Positions 1 to 8,166 of a stretch of 64,000 bases of DNA are shown piece after piece. The DNA is from Halobacillus yeomjeoni (GTDB taxonomy: Bacteria; Bacillota; Bacilli; Bacillales; Halobacillaceae), in the NCBI RefSeq assembly GCF_020171525.1, contig NZ_JAIVAI010000001.1, forward strand, positions 434,001 to 498,000, in the 5' to 3' direction. The notes under the pieces were generated by a model, which was given only the letters and a program-made list of their open reading frames with translations, was not told the DNA's origin and did no database searches. The number at the start of each line of letters is the position of its first letter. Position 1 is the stretch's first letter. Made by a program: the position numbers and the translations under genes.

Positions 1-817
1 AGAAGAAAGCAAGGCCGAATAGGAATCCGGTCGCAGTCGCCATCGATCCTGCAATGGATACATCCATGACAACAGCAAATCCATAGCCCAACAAAGCTGA
101 TACGGCTCCGATAACGGCACTTAAAATGATCATAAGGCCGAATCGGTCTGTCAGCAAGTATGCGGTCGCTCCCGGAACAATCAACATGGCAACTACAAGG
201 ATGGCACCGACACTATCGAATGATGCAACCGTTGAAAAAGAAACCATCGACATCAGGAGATAGTGGATGAAGACCACAGGTACACCGATGGAAATCGCCA
301 TTTGAGGATCGAATGTGCTGATCTTGAACTCTTTATAAAAGATCAAAATAATCGCCAGGTTGAGAAGAAACACACCGCTGAGCATCCACACCGCAACGGG
401 CCCAGCTTCTTTACCACCCAGGATAAGAGTATCCCATGGCACAAAGGCAATCTCACCCATTAACGCATGCTGCACATCCAAGTGGACACTGTCTCCGATA
501 AAGGACAATAGGACGACACCGAGTGCAAACAATGAAGTGAATACTACTCCGATGGCTGCACCAGATTGAACACCGCTTGAATCCAGAAGCTGAACGAAAA
601 AGGCAGTCAGCATTCCAACAATAGCAGCTCCAATCAGCATAGGAATCCCATTTAGCGATTGCGTGACGAAAAATGCGCCGACGATTCCAAGTAAGACGGT
701 GTGACTGATGGCATCCGCAATCATCGCCATTCTTCTTAAAATGAGCAGGGCACCAGTCATCCCACATGTAACACCGACTAAGACACCGGTCAGGATAATC
801 CAAGCTGTATAGGTCAT
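1..817 (-). CDS. mntD: Manganese ABC transporter permease, MntD-like (3' end cut by window)
   Basis: Integral membrane permease of the ABC-3 family, second of two permeases in a metal importer. The reading frame starts at an ATG at 817 that overlaps the stop of the upstream permease (ATGA) and stays open to base 1, so about 272 residues are seen and the C-terminus is missing. The N-terminus reads MTYTAWIILTGVLVGVTCGM, followed by the family-type stretch RRMAMIADAISHTVLLG and repeated hydrophobic helices. Operon order (binding protein, ATPase, permease, permease) is that of B. subtilis mntABCD. Substrate assignment to manganese rests on the MntR-like boxes upstream of the operon; zinc is the alternative. 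Confidence 0.85.
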   Translation of the reverse strand, partial: MTYTAWIILTGVLVGVTCGMTGALLILRRMAMIADAISHTVLLGIVGAFFVTQSLNGIPMLIGAAIVGMLTAFFVQLLDSSGVQSGAAIGVVFTSLFALGVVLLSFIGDSVHLDVQHALMGEIAFVPWDTLILGGKEAGPVAVWMLSGVFLLNLAIILIFYKEFKISTFDPQMAISIGVPVVFIHYLLMSMVSFSTVASFDSVGAILVVAMLIVPGATAYLLTDRFGLMIILSAVIGAVSALLGYGFAVVMDVSIAGSMATATGFLFGLAFF

Positions 818-1698
818 GTGTGACGTACCCCCTTACTAATGAAGAATCGAGTAATAAGTCCTTTGCTTTTTCCAAAGAGCAAAGATAATAAGAATAGCGC
901 AGAAGTGACGAGAACGATTAAGGGACCGGTCGGCAGTCCTTCACCAATTGTACTGACGGTCGTACCTACAACTCCGGATAATGCACCGATGATGCCTGAA
1001 ATGAAACTCATCAATCCCAGTCGGTCCGTCCAATAGCGTGCAGCTAATGGAGGAGTGATGAGCAGGGCAGCGATCAGTACGACACCAACCATTTGGATTC
1101 CGACAACGACAACTCCGATAACGAGAGCCATGAGAATGGAGTTGATCAGCCCGACTGGAATGCCGAGGCCTTTCGCGTAGTTCGGGTCAAAAACTGCAAT
1201 CTTGAACTCTTTGAAGAACAAGGAAGTGAACAGGATGATTAAAAACGATCCAACTGCAATGGTTTGTATATCTCCACGAACCATTGATGCAGCCTGACCG
1301 AAGATGAAGTCATCCAATCCACTTTGGTTTCCTCCCATATTTTTAGTGATATAGGTGAGGAGAACGATTCCGATTCCGAAAAATACAGATAAAACGACAC
1401 CGATAGAGGCGTCGGTTTTAATTCTTGAATGTTTGACAATCGCCTGTATGAAATAAGTAGCGAGTAATCCTGTAAGGGCAGCTCCCGTTAAAAAGAGGGG
1501 AGTGGACTTAACCCCTGAGATTATATAAGCAATGCAGACGCCAGGCAAAGTCGCATGTGCCATAGCGTCTCCAATCAAACTTTGTTTTTTCAGTAATACA
1601 AAACTGCCAATCAAACCACTTGCAAAACCTAACAGGATCGACCCCGTTAACACCCACTGAGTATTTGGGTTGGAGAGAAATTCGATTAAACTATTCAT
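814..1698 (-). CDS. mntC: Manganese ABC transporter permease, MntC-like
   Basis: ABC-3 family permease of about 294 residues with 8-9 hydrophobic helices. It shares the signature of the neighbouring permease (LLKKQSLIGDAMAHATLPG near residue 40). I place the start at ATG 1698 because AGGAAGG lies 9 bases upstream; a GTG at 1707 overlapping the ATPase stop is possible but sits directly on that ribosome binding site. The 3' end overlaps the next permease by four bases, so the two are translationally coupled. Presumed to form the heteromeric channel of the importer with MntD. It is shorter than the 435-residue MntC I recall for B. subtilis. Confidence 0.88.
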   Translation of the reverse strand: MNSLIEFLSNPNTQWVLTGSILLGFASGLIGSFVLLKKQSLIGDAMAHATLPGVCIAYIISGVKSTPLFLTGAALTGLLATYFIQAIVKHSRIKTDASIGVVLSVFFGIGIVLLTYITKNMGGNQSGLDDFIFGQAASMVRGDIQTIAVGSFLIILFTSLFFKEFKIAVFDPNYAKGLGIPVGLINSILMALVIGVVVVGIQMVGVVLIAALLITPPLAARYWTDRLGLMSFISGIIGALSGVVGTTVSTIGEGLPTGPLIVLVTSALFLLSLLFGKSKGLITRFFISKGVRHT

Positions 1699-1703
1699 AG
1701 TAA

Positions 1704-2453
1704 TCACCCTTCCTGCAAGAGTGTGGACTCTTGCGTAAGGATGGACAATGCCCCTCCATACGTTTCCTGGAGGTTATCATAGGTGAATACTTTATCGGTC
1801 GGACCGAATTTTACAGGTGTCTTATTCAATAACAAGCAATGGTCGAAATAATCACGGACGGTCTGCAAATCGTGGTGTACAACAAGAACAGTTTTTCCTT
1901 GTTTTTTCCATTCCTGAAGCAGGTTCATTATAGCTTTCTCAGTAGCCGCATCGACACCGGCGAACGGTTCATCCATAAAGTAGATTTGAGCATCTTGAGC
2001 CAAGGCTCGTGCAAGGAAAACTCGTTGCTGCTGTCCGCCTGAGAGTTGGCTGATTTGGCGTTTTGCATAGTCTTGCATACCGACTTTTTCCAGACATTCC
2101 ATCGCAAATTGTTTTTCTTTCTTTCCAGGGCGCTTCAACCAGCCGATATGTCCATAACGGCCCATCAAAACAACGTCAAGCGCGTTAGTAGGGAAGTCCC
2201 AATCCACTTCGCTCCGCTGCGGGACATACCCTATCATTTTCCGTTGTTCTTTATATGGTTTTCCATAGACCTTCACGTCACCTGAAAGTTTTGGAATCAA
2301 CCGGAGGATCGATTTGATCAGTGTCGACTTTCCTGCCCCGTTGGGTCCGATAATCCCGGTCAGGGAGCCTTCCGGTACGGAAAATGTTACGTCCTCAAGC
2401 GCCGGCTGTTTATCGTAGGTTACCGATATATTTTTGATCTCTAGGGCGTTCAT
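1704..2453 (-). CDS. mntB: Manganese ABC transporter ATP-binding protein
   Basis: Cytoplasmic ATPase of 249 residues. Visible motifs: Walker A GPNGAGKST near residue 36, Q-loop region YVPQRSEVDWDFP, signature LSGGQQQR, Walker B IYFMDEPFAGVD and the switch histidine in VVHHDL. The YVPQR/WDFP region is typical of the metal (Mn/Zn) subfamily. Preceded by AAAGGAG ten bases before ATG. Lies between the binding protein (15-base gap) and the first permease. Confidence 0.93.
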   Translation of the reverse strand: MNALEIKNISVTYDKQPALEDVTFSVPEGSLTGIIGPNGAGKSTLIKSILRLIPKLSGDVKVYGKPYKEQRKMIGYVPQRSEVDWDFPTNALDVVLMGRYGHIGWLKRPGKKEKQFAMECLEKVGMQDYAKRQISQLSGGQQQRVFLARALAQDAQIYFMDEPFAGVDAATEKAIMNLLQEWKKQGKTVLVVHHDLQTVRDYFDHCLLLNKTPVKFGPTDKVFTYDNLQETYGGALSILTQESTLLQEG

Positions 2454-2468
2454 CAGTCGTTCACTCCT

Positions 2469-3392
2469 TTATTTCAGTGCTTCAACAATCGTATCGATAT
2501 TATGGCGGAACATTCCGATGTAGGTGCCTTCCTCTGTATCTTTTGGTCCCATAGCATCAGAGTACAATTCTCCTCCGATGTTGACTTCGTGGCCTTGTTT
2601 CTTAGCACCTTCGACAACGGCATTGATGGAACGATCTGATACACTACTTTCAACGAAGACAGCTTTGACATCTCGTTCTGTCAACGTGTTGATGATACGT
2701 TCGATGTCATTCAATCCATACTCAGACTCTGTACTCAGCCCCTGCAATCCTTTTACTTCAAGGCCATAGGCTTTTCCGAAGTAATGGAAAGCATCATGGG
2801 CAGTTACAAGTACTCGGCTCTGTTCAGGAATTTCCTCGATACGTTCTTTCGCATAAGCGTTTAATTCATCAAGCTCTTTCTTATATGCTTCTGCGTTCTT
2901 TTCATAGGTTTCTTTATTATCTGGATCGTATTCACTTAATCCTTTTGTTACCTCATCAACAGCATATTTCCACATTTCAATATCGAACCATACGTGTGGG
3001 TCATAAATTTCAGGGTTTTCAGGGTCTGCATCCATCATTTCTTCAGGAACGGCCTCAGCCACAGGATACGTCGGTTTTTGTTTCTTCATCTTTTTGAAAA
3101 CGGAATTCATTTGACCTTCCAGGTGGTGTCCATTGTAAAAAATGACTTCAGCCTGATCCATCTTTTCAATATCACTGGAAACCGGCTTATATAAGTGCGG
3201 GTCCGTTCCAGGGCCCATCAAAGACTCTACGTTTACGTGTTCGCCACCTACATTTTTTACGACATCACCAATTTGTGCAATGGTAGTGACAACCTCGACT
3301 TTGCCATCTTCATTTTTAGGCTGTGCGTCTCCAGACTGACATCCTAATAGAAGAACAGGTAATAAGAATAATACAAACATTAATTTTTTCAT
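2469..3392 (-). CDS. mntA: Manganese-binding lipoprotein of ABC importer
   Basis: Cluster A-1 (ZnuA/PsaA-like) substrate-binding lipoprotein. The start is ATG 3392 (MKKLMFVLFLLPVLLLGCQS), preceded by AAAGGAG; a TTG at 3417-3419 extends the frame but lies upstream of the binding site. Lipobox LLGC at about residue 18. Metal ligands visible: GTDPHLYKP (His near 66), FYNGHHLEG, VTAHDAFHYFGKAYG and a late Asp (SDAMGPKDTEEG). There is no His-rich loop of the kind seen in zinc ZnuA, which favours manganese. First gene of the operon. Confidence 0.92.
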   Translation of the reverse strand: MKKLMFVLFLLPVLLLGCQSGDAQPKNEDGKVEVVTTIAQIGDVVKNVGGEHVNVESLMGPGTDPHLYKPVSSDIEKMDQAEVIFYNGHHLEGQMNSVFKKMKKQKPTYPVAEAVPEEMMDADPENPEIYDPHVWFDIEMWKYAVDEVTKGLSEYDPDNKETYEKNAEAYKKELDELNAYAKERIEEIPEQSRVLVTAHDAFHYFGKAYGLEVKGLQGLSTESEYGLNDIERIINTLTERDVKAVFVESSVSDRSINAVVEGAKKQGHEVNIGGELYSDAMGPKDTEEGTYIGMFRHNIDTIVEALK

Positions 3393-3421
3393 CTCTACAT
3401 CTCCTTTACATATACTCAATT

Positions 3422-3440
3422 AATTTTCCTTAGGGCAAAA
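3422..3440. promoter_or_regulatory. MntR-like operator, proximal
   Basis: Read on the minus strand the site is TTTTGCCCTAAGGAAAATT, close to the MntR boxes I know from B. subtilis mntH and mntA (TTTTGCnTnAGGGAAAnT type). It lies 30-48 bases upstream of the mntA start codon, a position suited to blocking transcription. Confidence 0.6.
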
Positions 3441-3518
3441 AATAGCCTAAAATTTTTTTCCACTCTACTATATGCAATAGTTTAAAGTAAGATACTTAAT
3501 TTTGACCTCACACCGAAA

Positions 3519-3537
3519 TGTTTCCCTAATGCAAAAT
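3519..3537. promoter_or_regulatory. MntR-like operator, distal
   Basis: Minus-strand reading ATTTTGCATTAGGGAAACA is nearly the B. subtilis mntA MntR box as I remember it. It is about 79 bases from the proximal box, suggesting paired MntR dimers on the promoter region. Confidence 0.65.
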
Positions 3538-3540
3538 ATA

Positions 3541-3828
3541 TAGCCTTCTGCACTAAAAGTCAACAGAAATAAGCGTTCTTACGTGTGATTTTTAAAAAAG
3601 TCTTTCTAAACATTCTCAGTGGCGGGAAGGAGGAGAGTGAAATTTTTATCATTTGATAATCAACAATCTCTGATCTCGCAATTTATTCAGTTTTTCTCTA
3701 CTGGCAGTAACCGGAGGTGTAGGCAGTGGTCTTTTAACTCACTTACCCTTTTGAATGTCTATGAATAGAAAGAATTTGTATAGATAAATTACCATACCAC
3801 TTAGGAAGAGAACGAAACCCTCCAGGAT
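3541..3828. other. Intergenic stretch, no convincing gene
   Basis: Between the mnt regulatory region and the terminator of the next operon. A GTG frame (3637-3768, 43 codons) follows AAGGAGGAGA, but its start sits only three bases from the binding site. Its second half reads more like protein (SLLAVTGGVGSGLLTHLPF) in the +1 frame, so it may be a decayed small gene or chance. Confidence 0.3.
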
Positions 3829-3862
3829 AAAAAAATGCGCCCTATTATGGTGGATAGGGCGC
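3829..3862 (-). terminator. Rho-independent terminator of the P-ATPase operon
   Basis: Perfect 9-bp stem GCGCCCTAT / ATAGGGCGC with an 8-base loop; on the minus strand it is followed by a T-run. Sits 12 bases past the last gene of the operon. Confidence 0.85.
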
Positions 3863-3873
3863 AATCATTCCAT

Positions 3874-4122
3874 TTACTGACCACTGTTCACTTTCTTTTC
3901 AGCAATGAAGTCTTCTAGTCTTTCTTTTTGAGCTATTAAATCTTCTAATGATAGTTCTTCTCGTGTAGCAGCTGCTGATTGGAGAGGGTTTAACTGCTGC
4001 GTCGCAGGATTTTGGATCAATTGGGATAGCTGTCCTTGGTTTTGTTCATATAACCGATACCCCACAGCACCGACAACTGTTCCTGAAACGAACCCCATGA
4101 AAAAGTCTTTATTCATAACCAT
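3874..4122 (-). CDS. Small glycine-zipper membrane protein next to P-type ATPase (PacL-like by analogy)
   Basis: 82-residue protein, start ATG 4122 seven bases after AGGAGG. Residues 8-25 form one membrane helix with glycines at 10, 14, 18 and 21 (GFVSGTVVGAVG), a glycine zipper. The rest is soluble: a Gln-rich linker and a charged amphipathic helix (residues about 53-76, EELSLEDLIAQKERLEDF). Last gene of the P-ATPase operon, 28 bases after the preceding gene. By architecture and context it resembles PacL/DUF1490 and DUF5132/DUF6110-type small partners of P-type ATPases that scaffold metal efflux platforms. This is analogy: I see no His/Asp metal-binding tail. Confidence 0.75.
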   Translation of the reverse strand: MVMNKDFFMGFVSGTVVGAVGYRLYEQNQGQLSQLIQNPATQQLNPLQSAAATREELSLEDLIAQKERLEDFIAEKKVNSGQ

Positions 4123-4150
4123 CTGAAATCCTCCTATAAATTAATGTATT

Positions 4151-4723
4151 TTATAAAAGCAATTTGCTTTTATTCGCATCATTCAAAAGTTCTAGGACGT
4201 TGACTGCCCATGTGACCATGGCGACGTGAAGGATATTGCCTGTTCCGATAGAAAGCATACTGACGATACCGGTAATTACATCAGGGTGTCTTAGTTTATT
4301 TTCGCCATGGGAAAGGACGGTGTAAGCGGTGGATATGACCACTGCATAGTCCAGGACTCCCGGAATCTGAACCTTCGTTTTTCTCAGGTAAGCGATAAGT
4401 ATTAAAAAGCCGGTAAACAGGCTCCTCAAAAAATCCTTTCTCTGTGCGGGAGCGATGTTCACCATAAGGTTATCCAATGGATCGAACCTCGTTTGTTTAA
4501 AAAACAGACCCACAAATCGAAGAATCACTTTTTTGTTAATCTGATCCCCGTTATAAATGATTGTCATGGATTGAATGACAGGTTCGATCCGAACATGATC
4601 AATGCCATGCATCGAGGAGAACATATCATTGATCTGTCCATGTTCGCGTTTATCTATCAGTGCGGGGACAATTAAGCGGAGTCGACCAGGTATATCGTGG
4701 ACGATGCTGAAGGTTGCCTCCAT
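4151..4723 (-). CDS. HMA_2-type PGR-domain membrane protein
   Basis: 190 residues. N-terminal domain with IPGRLRL (residues 11-17), the HMA_2-like signature shared by four proteins of this operon, then two or more hydrophobic helices (about 100-113, 122-140 and 146-175). No CxxC metal site is visible. Start ATG 4723 follows AAGGAG by eight bases, which forces a 52-base out-of-frame overlap with the end of the ATPase gene. The role is inferred: an accessory or regulatory subunit of the adjacent P-type ATPase. Function is otherwise unknown. Confidence 0.8.
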   Translation of the reverse strand: MEATFSIVHDIPGRLRLIVPALIDKREHGQINDMFSSMHGIDHVRIEPVIQSMTIIYNGDQINKKVILRFVGLFFKQTRFDPLDNLMVNIAPAQRKDFLRSLFTGFLILIAYLRKTKVQIPGVLDYAVVISTAYTVLSHGENKLRHPDVITGIVSMLSIGTGNILHVAMVTWAVNVLELLNDANKSKLLL

Positions 4724-6801
4724 TTTGTTCGCTCCTTATCCAAAAGTAGTCGAGTACTATTGAGCACCACACCGATTGTGGCTGCATTGTGAATAGCTGC
4801 TCCAATGGTGGGGGTGATCAAACCCAGCGCTCCAAGCAAGATGGCAGCACTATTAACAGCGATTGTAATTGTAAAGTTCTGCTGGATTGTATCCATGGCA
4901 CGTTTGGATTGTTGGATGACGTCAGCAAGCATGATGGGGTCATCAGAGTTGATGACGAGATCGCTTGCTTCCACAGCAATATCGGTGCGTTTTCCTCCCA
5001 TCGTTACACCAACATCGGCGTAGGCGAGAGCGGGGGCATCATTGATTCCATCTCCCACCATCATCACCGTATTTCCGGCAGATTTATAGTGCTTAACAAA
5101 TTCGGCTTTTTGATGTGGGAGGATTTCAGAATGATAGGCATCGAGTTGGAGCTCACGATAAACGTCTTCTGCTACATTCTGTTTATCTCCTGTAATCATG
5201 ACGATCTCATCAATGCCATTTCTACGGAGTTGATTGATCGTCCGCTTCATCCCTTCCCTGATGCTGTCCTCTATGACGACCACTCCTGCCAATTGATGTT
5301 CGATGGCTACATAAACAGAGTTGTTCGATTTATCGATTTTATCCATCAAGGAGAGCCCATTGGAAGCCACTTTTTCATTCGTAAGGAACGCTTTATTTCC
5401 CACCAGCACTTCTTTATTGTCAACCCAGGCTTTGACCCCTTGCCCGACGACTTGCTTGATACGTTCATGGTCATGAACAGGCAGGGTGATTTTTCTTTCT
5501 GAAGCATAGGCAACGATTGCTTCTGCAATCGGGTGTGTAGAATGTTCTTCCGCAGATGCCGCGTGTTTCAAGACCTCTAATTCCGTAAATCCATCATAGG
5601 GGATGATCGATCGTACGATGGGTTTTCCTTTCGTTATAGTCCCTGTTTTATCAAGGATAGCTGTGTCGATTTTCGAAAGTTTTTCTAAGTATTCACCACC
5701 TTTGATAAGGGCACCGTTACTGGCTGCTTTACCTATAGATGCGGAGATGGCAGTGGCTGTCGATAGTTTGATTCCACATACATAATCAATGACCAGCATA
5801 TTCAAAACTCTACTCCAGCTTTTCGTTAAAACATAAGTCATGACCGCCAGTAAAAAGGAAACGGGTACAAGCTGTTCACTTAACTGATCAGCATAGGACT
5901 GGATCGGTGCTTTCTTTTCCTGGGCTTCTTCTATCATTTGGACAATACGGGATACTGCCGTCTGGTCTCCTACTTCTTCGACTTCAATCATTAGATTTCC
6001 GGCTTTGATGATTGTTCCTGCAAAAACGCGCTGCTTACTACCGACTTCTACTGGGAAGTATTCGCCTGTTATTGCAGACTGATCGATAGACGCCATCCCC
6101 TTCATGACATAACCATCAGCTGGAATCTTTTCTCCTTCAAATACAGCAATGTAATCACCCTCAGTGATTTCTTCGAGAGAAACTTTCTGTTCACTGCCAT
6201 CTGGATTGACTCTCAAGACTGAAGAAACATCAAGGTTCATCATGTCCCGTACGTAATTTCGAGTCTTTTTCGCGGTAAGTTCAGTAATCATTTCACTTAA
6301 TGTCGACATGACGAGGATGACAAGGGCTGAACGAGGGTTCCCTTTAAGAATAGAAGCTGAAATTGCTGTCATGCTCAGGGTATCAGCGTTCGGACGTCTT
6401 GTTTTTAACAGTTGCTGCGTTCCATTTTTAAAAAGAGTCCTTGAAGCAAAAAGACTGGCTATGGATCCTGGTCGCAACAAACATTTCCACCCTGTCAGAG
6501 AAGGGACAGGAAAGAGAATGTCTATGAAAAATGCGCTGGCACTTATAAGGAGATCCTTATTCATTTGTACGGTTCTGACATTGGTCTCAACTCGGTTGTC
6601 ATATACCAGTTGAGTAAGCTGGCACGCTTGTATATCAGACTCATGATGAATCAGCACAGATTTGGTTGCGCTAGAATACTGAGCTGAATAGACGCCGGGA
6701 AGGGAGCGGTAAGTGGCTTCAATTTTCCTTTGAGAATCAGAGGAGAAGACTTGAAGCCGCGTTCTTCCCGGCAGAGAATGTAAGATGCGAGGGTGATTCA
6801 C
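4672..6801 (-). CDS. Heavy-metal P-type ATPase with N-terminal PGR (HMA_2-like) domain
   Basis: 709-residue P1B-like metal pump. Order: PGRTRL domain (residues 11-16), hydrophobic helices around 84-100 and 155-172, actuator motif TGEYFP (245-250), transmembrane VCGIKLSTATA (341-351), phosphorylation motif DKTGT (384-388), STHPIA (421-426, the P1B HP motif), ITGDK (536-540), GDGINDAP (583-590), then two C-terminal helices with IHNAATIGVVLNSTRLL. Oddity: the membrane metal site is Cys-Gly where most P1B pumps have Cys-Pro. ATGA overlap with the upstream gene; overlaps the downstream gene by 52 bases. The transported metal cannot be told from sequence; Mn, Zn or another divalent ion is possible. 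Confidence 0.9.
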   Translation of the reverse strand: MNHPRILHSLPGRTRLQVFSSDSQRKIEATYRSLPGVYSAQYSSATKSVLIHHESDIQACQLTQLVYDNRVETNVRTVQMNKDLLISASAFFIDILFPVPSLTGWKCLLRPGSIASLFASRTLFKNGTQQLLKTRRPNADTLSMTAISASILKGNPRSALVILVMSTLSEMITELTAKKTRNYVRDMMNLDVSSVLRVNPDGSEQKVSLEEITEGDYIAVFEGEKIPADGYVMKGMASIDQSAITGEYFPVEVGSKQRVFAGTIIKAGNLMIEVEEVGDQTAVSRIVQMIEEAQEKKAPIQSYADQLSEQLVPVSFLLAVMTYVLTKSWSRVLNMLVIDYVCGIKLSTATAISASIGKAASNGALIKGGEYLEKLSKIDTAILDKTGTITKGKPIVRSIIPYDGFTELEVLKHAASAEEHSTHPIAEAIVAYASERKITLPVHDHERIKQVVGQGVKAWVDNKEVLVGNKAFLTNEKVASNGLSLMDKIDKSNNSVYVAIEHQLAGVVVIEDSIREGMKRTINQLRRNGIDEIVMITGDKQNVAEDVYRELQLDAYHSEILPHQKAEFVKHYKSAGNTVMMVGDGINDAPALAYADVGVTMGGKRTDIAVEASDLVINSDDPIMLADVIQQSKRAMDTIQQNFTITIAVNSAAILLGALGLITPTIGAAIHNAATIGVVLNSTRLLLDKERTKWRQPSASSTIYLVDSA

Positions 6802-7328
6802 GAACGGTCACCGTCCCTTGAAATCAAAGTGTAAGCCCAATAAAGCAAGCTGGAAGCAAAAGCAGGGTTCGCTGAGAATCCTGTAGTGCCTTTAAAGAGA
6901 AGCCAAAGGGCAAGGAGGGTTTCTGCATCGACTTTTCCGCTTGTCTGTTTTTTTACGAAATCGTCTAAAGAATCCACTCCCTGCTTCATAGAGGTTTTCA
7001 TCTTAGATTTTATGTGAGGATATGTATCGATAGACGTACGGACAGCAAGTTGGACGATTTCATCGAATTGTTCAGACGTGAGGTGAGGAGTCGTAAATTC
7101 CAAAAGCAGACTTCCTGTAATTCCTGAAGCTTGTACATTGTTAATTATGGGAAGTTGTGAAAAGCATTCTTCCAATGCTGCAGCGATTTTATCTTCTTTC
7201 CAGTGATTGCTTTGAAGGCGGACACGCCCCGGCATGGCGTGTAGGACCTGTACTTTTTGATCTTTCAAACGTTTCATTAGATTAGGAGCAGCCATAGACA
7301 CCCCTAATCCGACTAGTGTCTGAATCAT
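6798..7328 (-). CDS. HMA_2-type PGR-domain protein
   Basis: 176 residues with a hydrophobic N-terminus (MIQTLVGLGVSMAAPNL), then MPGRVRL (residues 32-38) followed by a ferredoxin-like-length domain ending near residue 100, a charged linker, and a C-terminal hydrophobic stretch (141-168). Same domain signature as the ATPase N-terminus, without cysteines. Overlaps the ATPase start by ATGA and the upstream gene stop by four bases, so translation is coupled. Presumed accessory subunit of the pump. Confidence 0.8.
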   Translation of the reverse strand: MIQTLVGLGVSMAAPNLMKRLKDQKVQVLHAMPGRVRLQSNHWKEDKIAAALEECFSQLPIINNVQASGITGSLLLEFTTPHLTSEQFDEIVQLAVRTSIDTYPHIKSKMKTSMKQGVDSLDDFVKKQTSGKVDAETLLALWLLFKGTTGFSANPAFASSLLYWAYTLISRDGDRS

Positions 7329-7654
7329 TGACGTGCCACTTCTTTCTTGATGACATCGTTGTGAACCCTTTGGACAATATCAAACCATTGTTCAATTTGT
7401 TTCTCATCAACGTCAGGGGCAGGATCGTATTCAACCAATAATGTACCCGTTTCTTTGGTGTGATTGACGGAAAGTATTTTCTTTTCGAGCTCCAGCAATG
7501 GCTTTAAATGATCGATGATTTTTGAGTCACCAGTCCAATACGGAGAAGATAAACGTACACGGCCTGGAATGTAGTGCATGATTTTAATATGGTAGTTTGA
7601 CAACATTTTTTCTAGTTTTTTTAAAAAAAGGGCTTGTTTTACTTTAGTCAGCAT
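7325..7654 (-). CDS. HMA_2-type PGR-domain protein, first gene of operon
   Basis: 109 residues, soluble, with YIPGRVRL at about residues 28-35 in the same position as in its neighbours. It consists of little more than one HMA_2-like domain. Start ATG 7654 follows AAAGGAG by seven bases. First gene of the five-gene operon. Possibly cytoplasmic, and could exchange with or occupy the same docking surface as the ATPase N-terminal domain (inference). Confidence 0.78.
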   Translation of the reverse strand: MLTKVKQALFLKKLEKMLSNYHIKIMHYIPGRVRLSSPYWTGDSKIIDHLKPLLELEKKILSVNHTKETGTLLVEYDPAPDVDEKQIEQWFDIVQRVHNDVIKKEVARQ

Positions 7655-8166
7655 AGAACGGCTCCTTTAGAAAAAAGAATGATAGTACTATTATCGTATG
7701 GGTATTTAGATGCGATAACAAGATGTTTTCGTACCATATTTTGGAACAATATATGAGTGATTTCGACAGTGTATGTACGATATTTTTTGTAGCATGTCGT
7801 CTTTTGGGTGATTTCAAAGAAAACGATAGTCTTTAAGTATGGAAGTTTTTAAATGAGAATTATGAACGTGAAAGGAAGATGCTTCTCTGCAACTCATTTT
7901 CTAGAGTTGTGTAATAGAAAAATCAGAGGAGTCGGAAAGGTTCCCTTGTACTTTTGTTCCGTACTATAGTTATGAAGGAAATGAAAAAAATCTTAAATTC
8001 TTTGTAAAACCTTCCATAAATACTAAAGCTTCACTTCAGCTTGTCGATATAAGACCCAATGTCGAATTTTGTATAAAAATAAAATTAAACATAAAAAACC
8101 ATGTAAAAATCAGCAAATAATCGCAGCAGAATTTTACTATTAGAAGAAGTTGAAGGAGAGAAAGCA
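7655..8166. other. Divergent intergenic region with a palindrome near the P-ATPase operon start
   Basis: AT-rich 512-base region between the metal ATPase operon and the giant surface protein gene. The perfect palindrome ATAGTACTAT (7682-7691) lies 28 bases upstream of the first ATPase-operon start codon, within GATAGTACTATTATC, and could be a metalloregulator operator; I cannot assign it to a known box. The surface protein has a clear GAAGGAGAG binding site before its ATG. No ORF or structured RNA recognised. Confidence 0.4.

Noticed and set aside
453-875. 140-codon minus-strand frame over the first permease
   Set aside because: Wrong frame of the mntD-like gene; the correct frame begins at 817 and stays open to the window edge.
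3637-3768. Small GTG frame after AAGGAGGAGA
   Set aside because: Start too close to the binding site, and the protein-like part switches frame; insufficient support.
4789-5502. 237-codon plus-strand frame opposite the P-type ATPase
   Set aside because: Antisense shadow; composition His/Ile/Cys-rich with no domain, while the opposite strand has all ATPase motifs.
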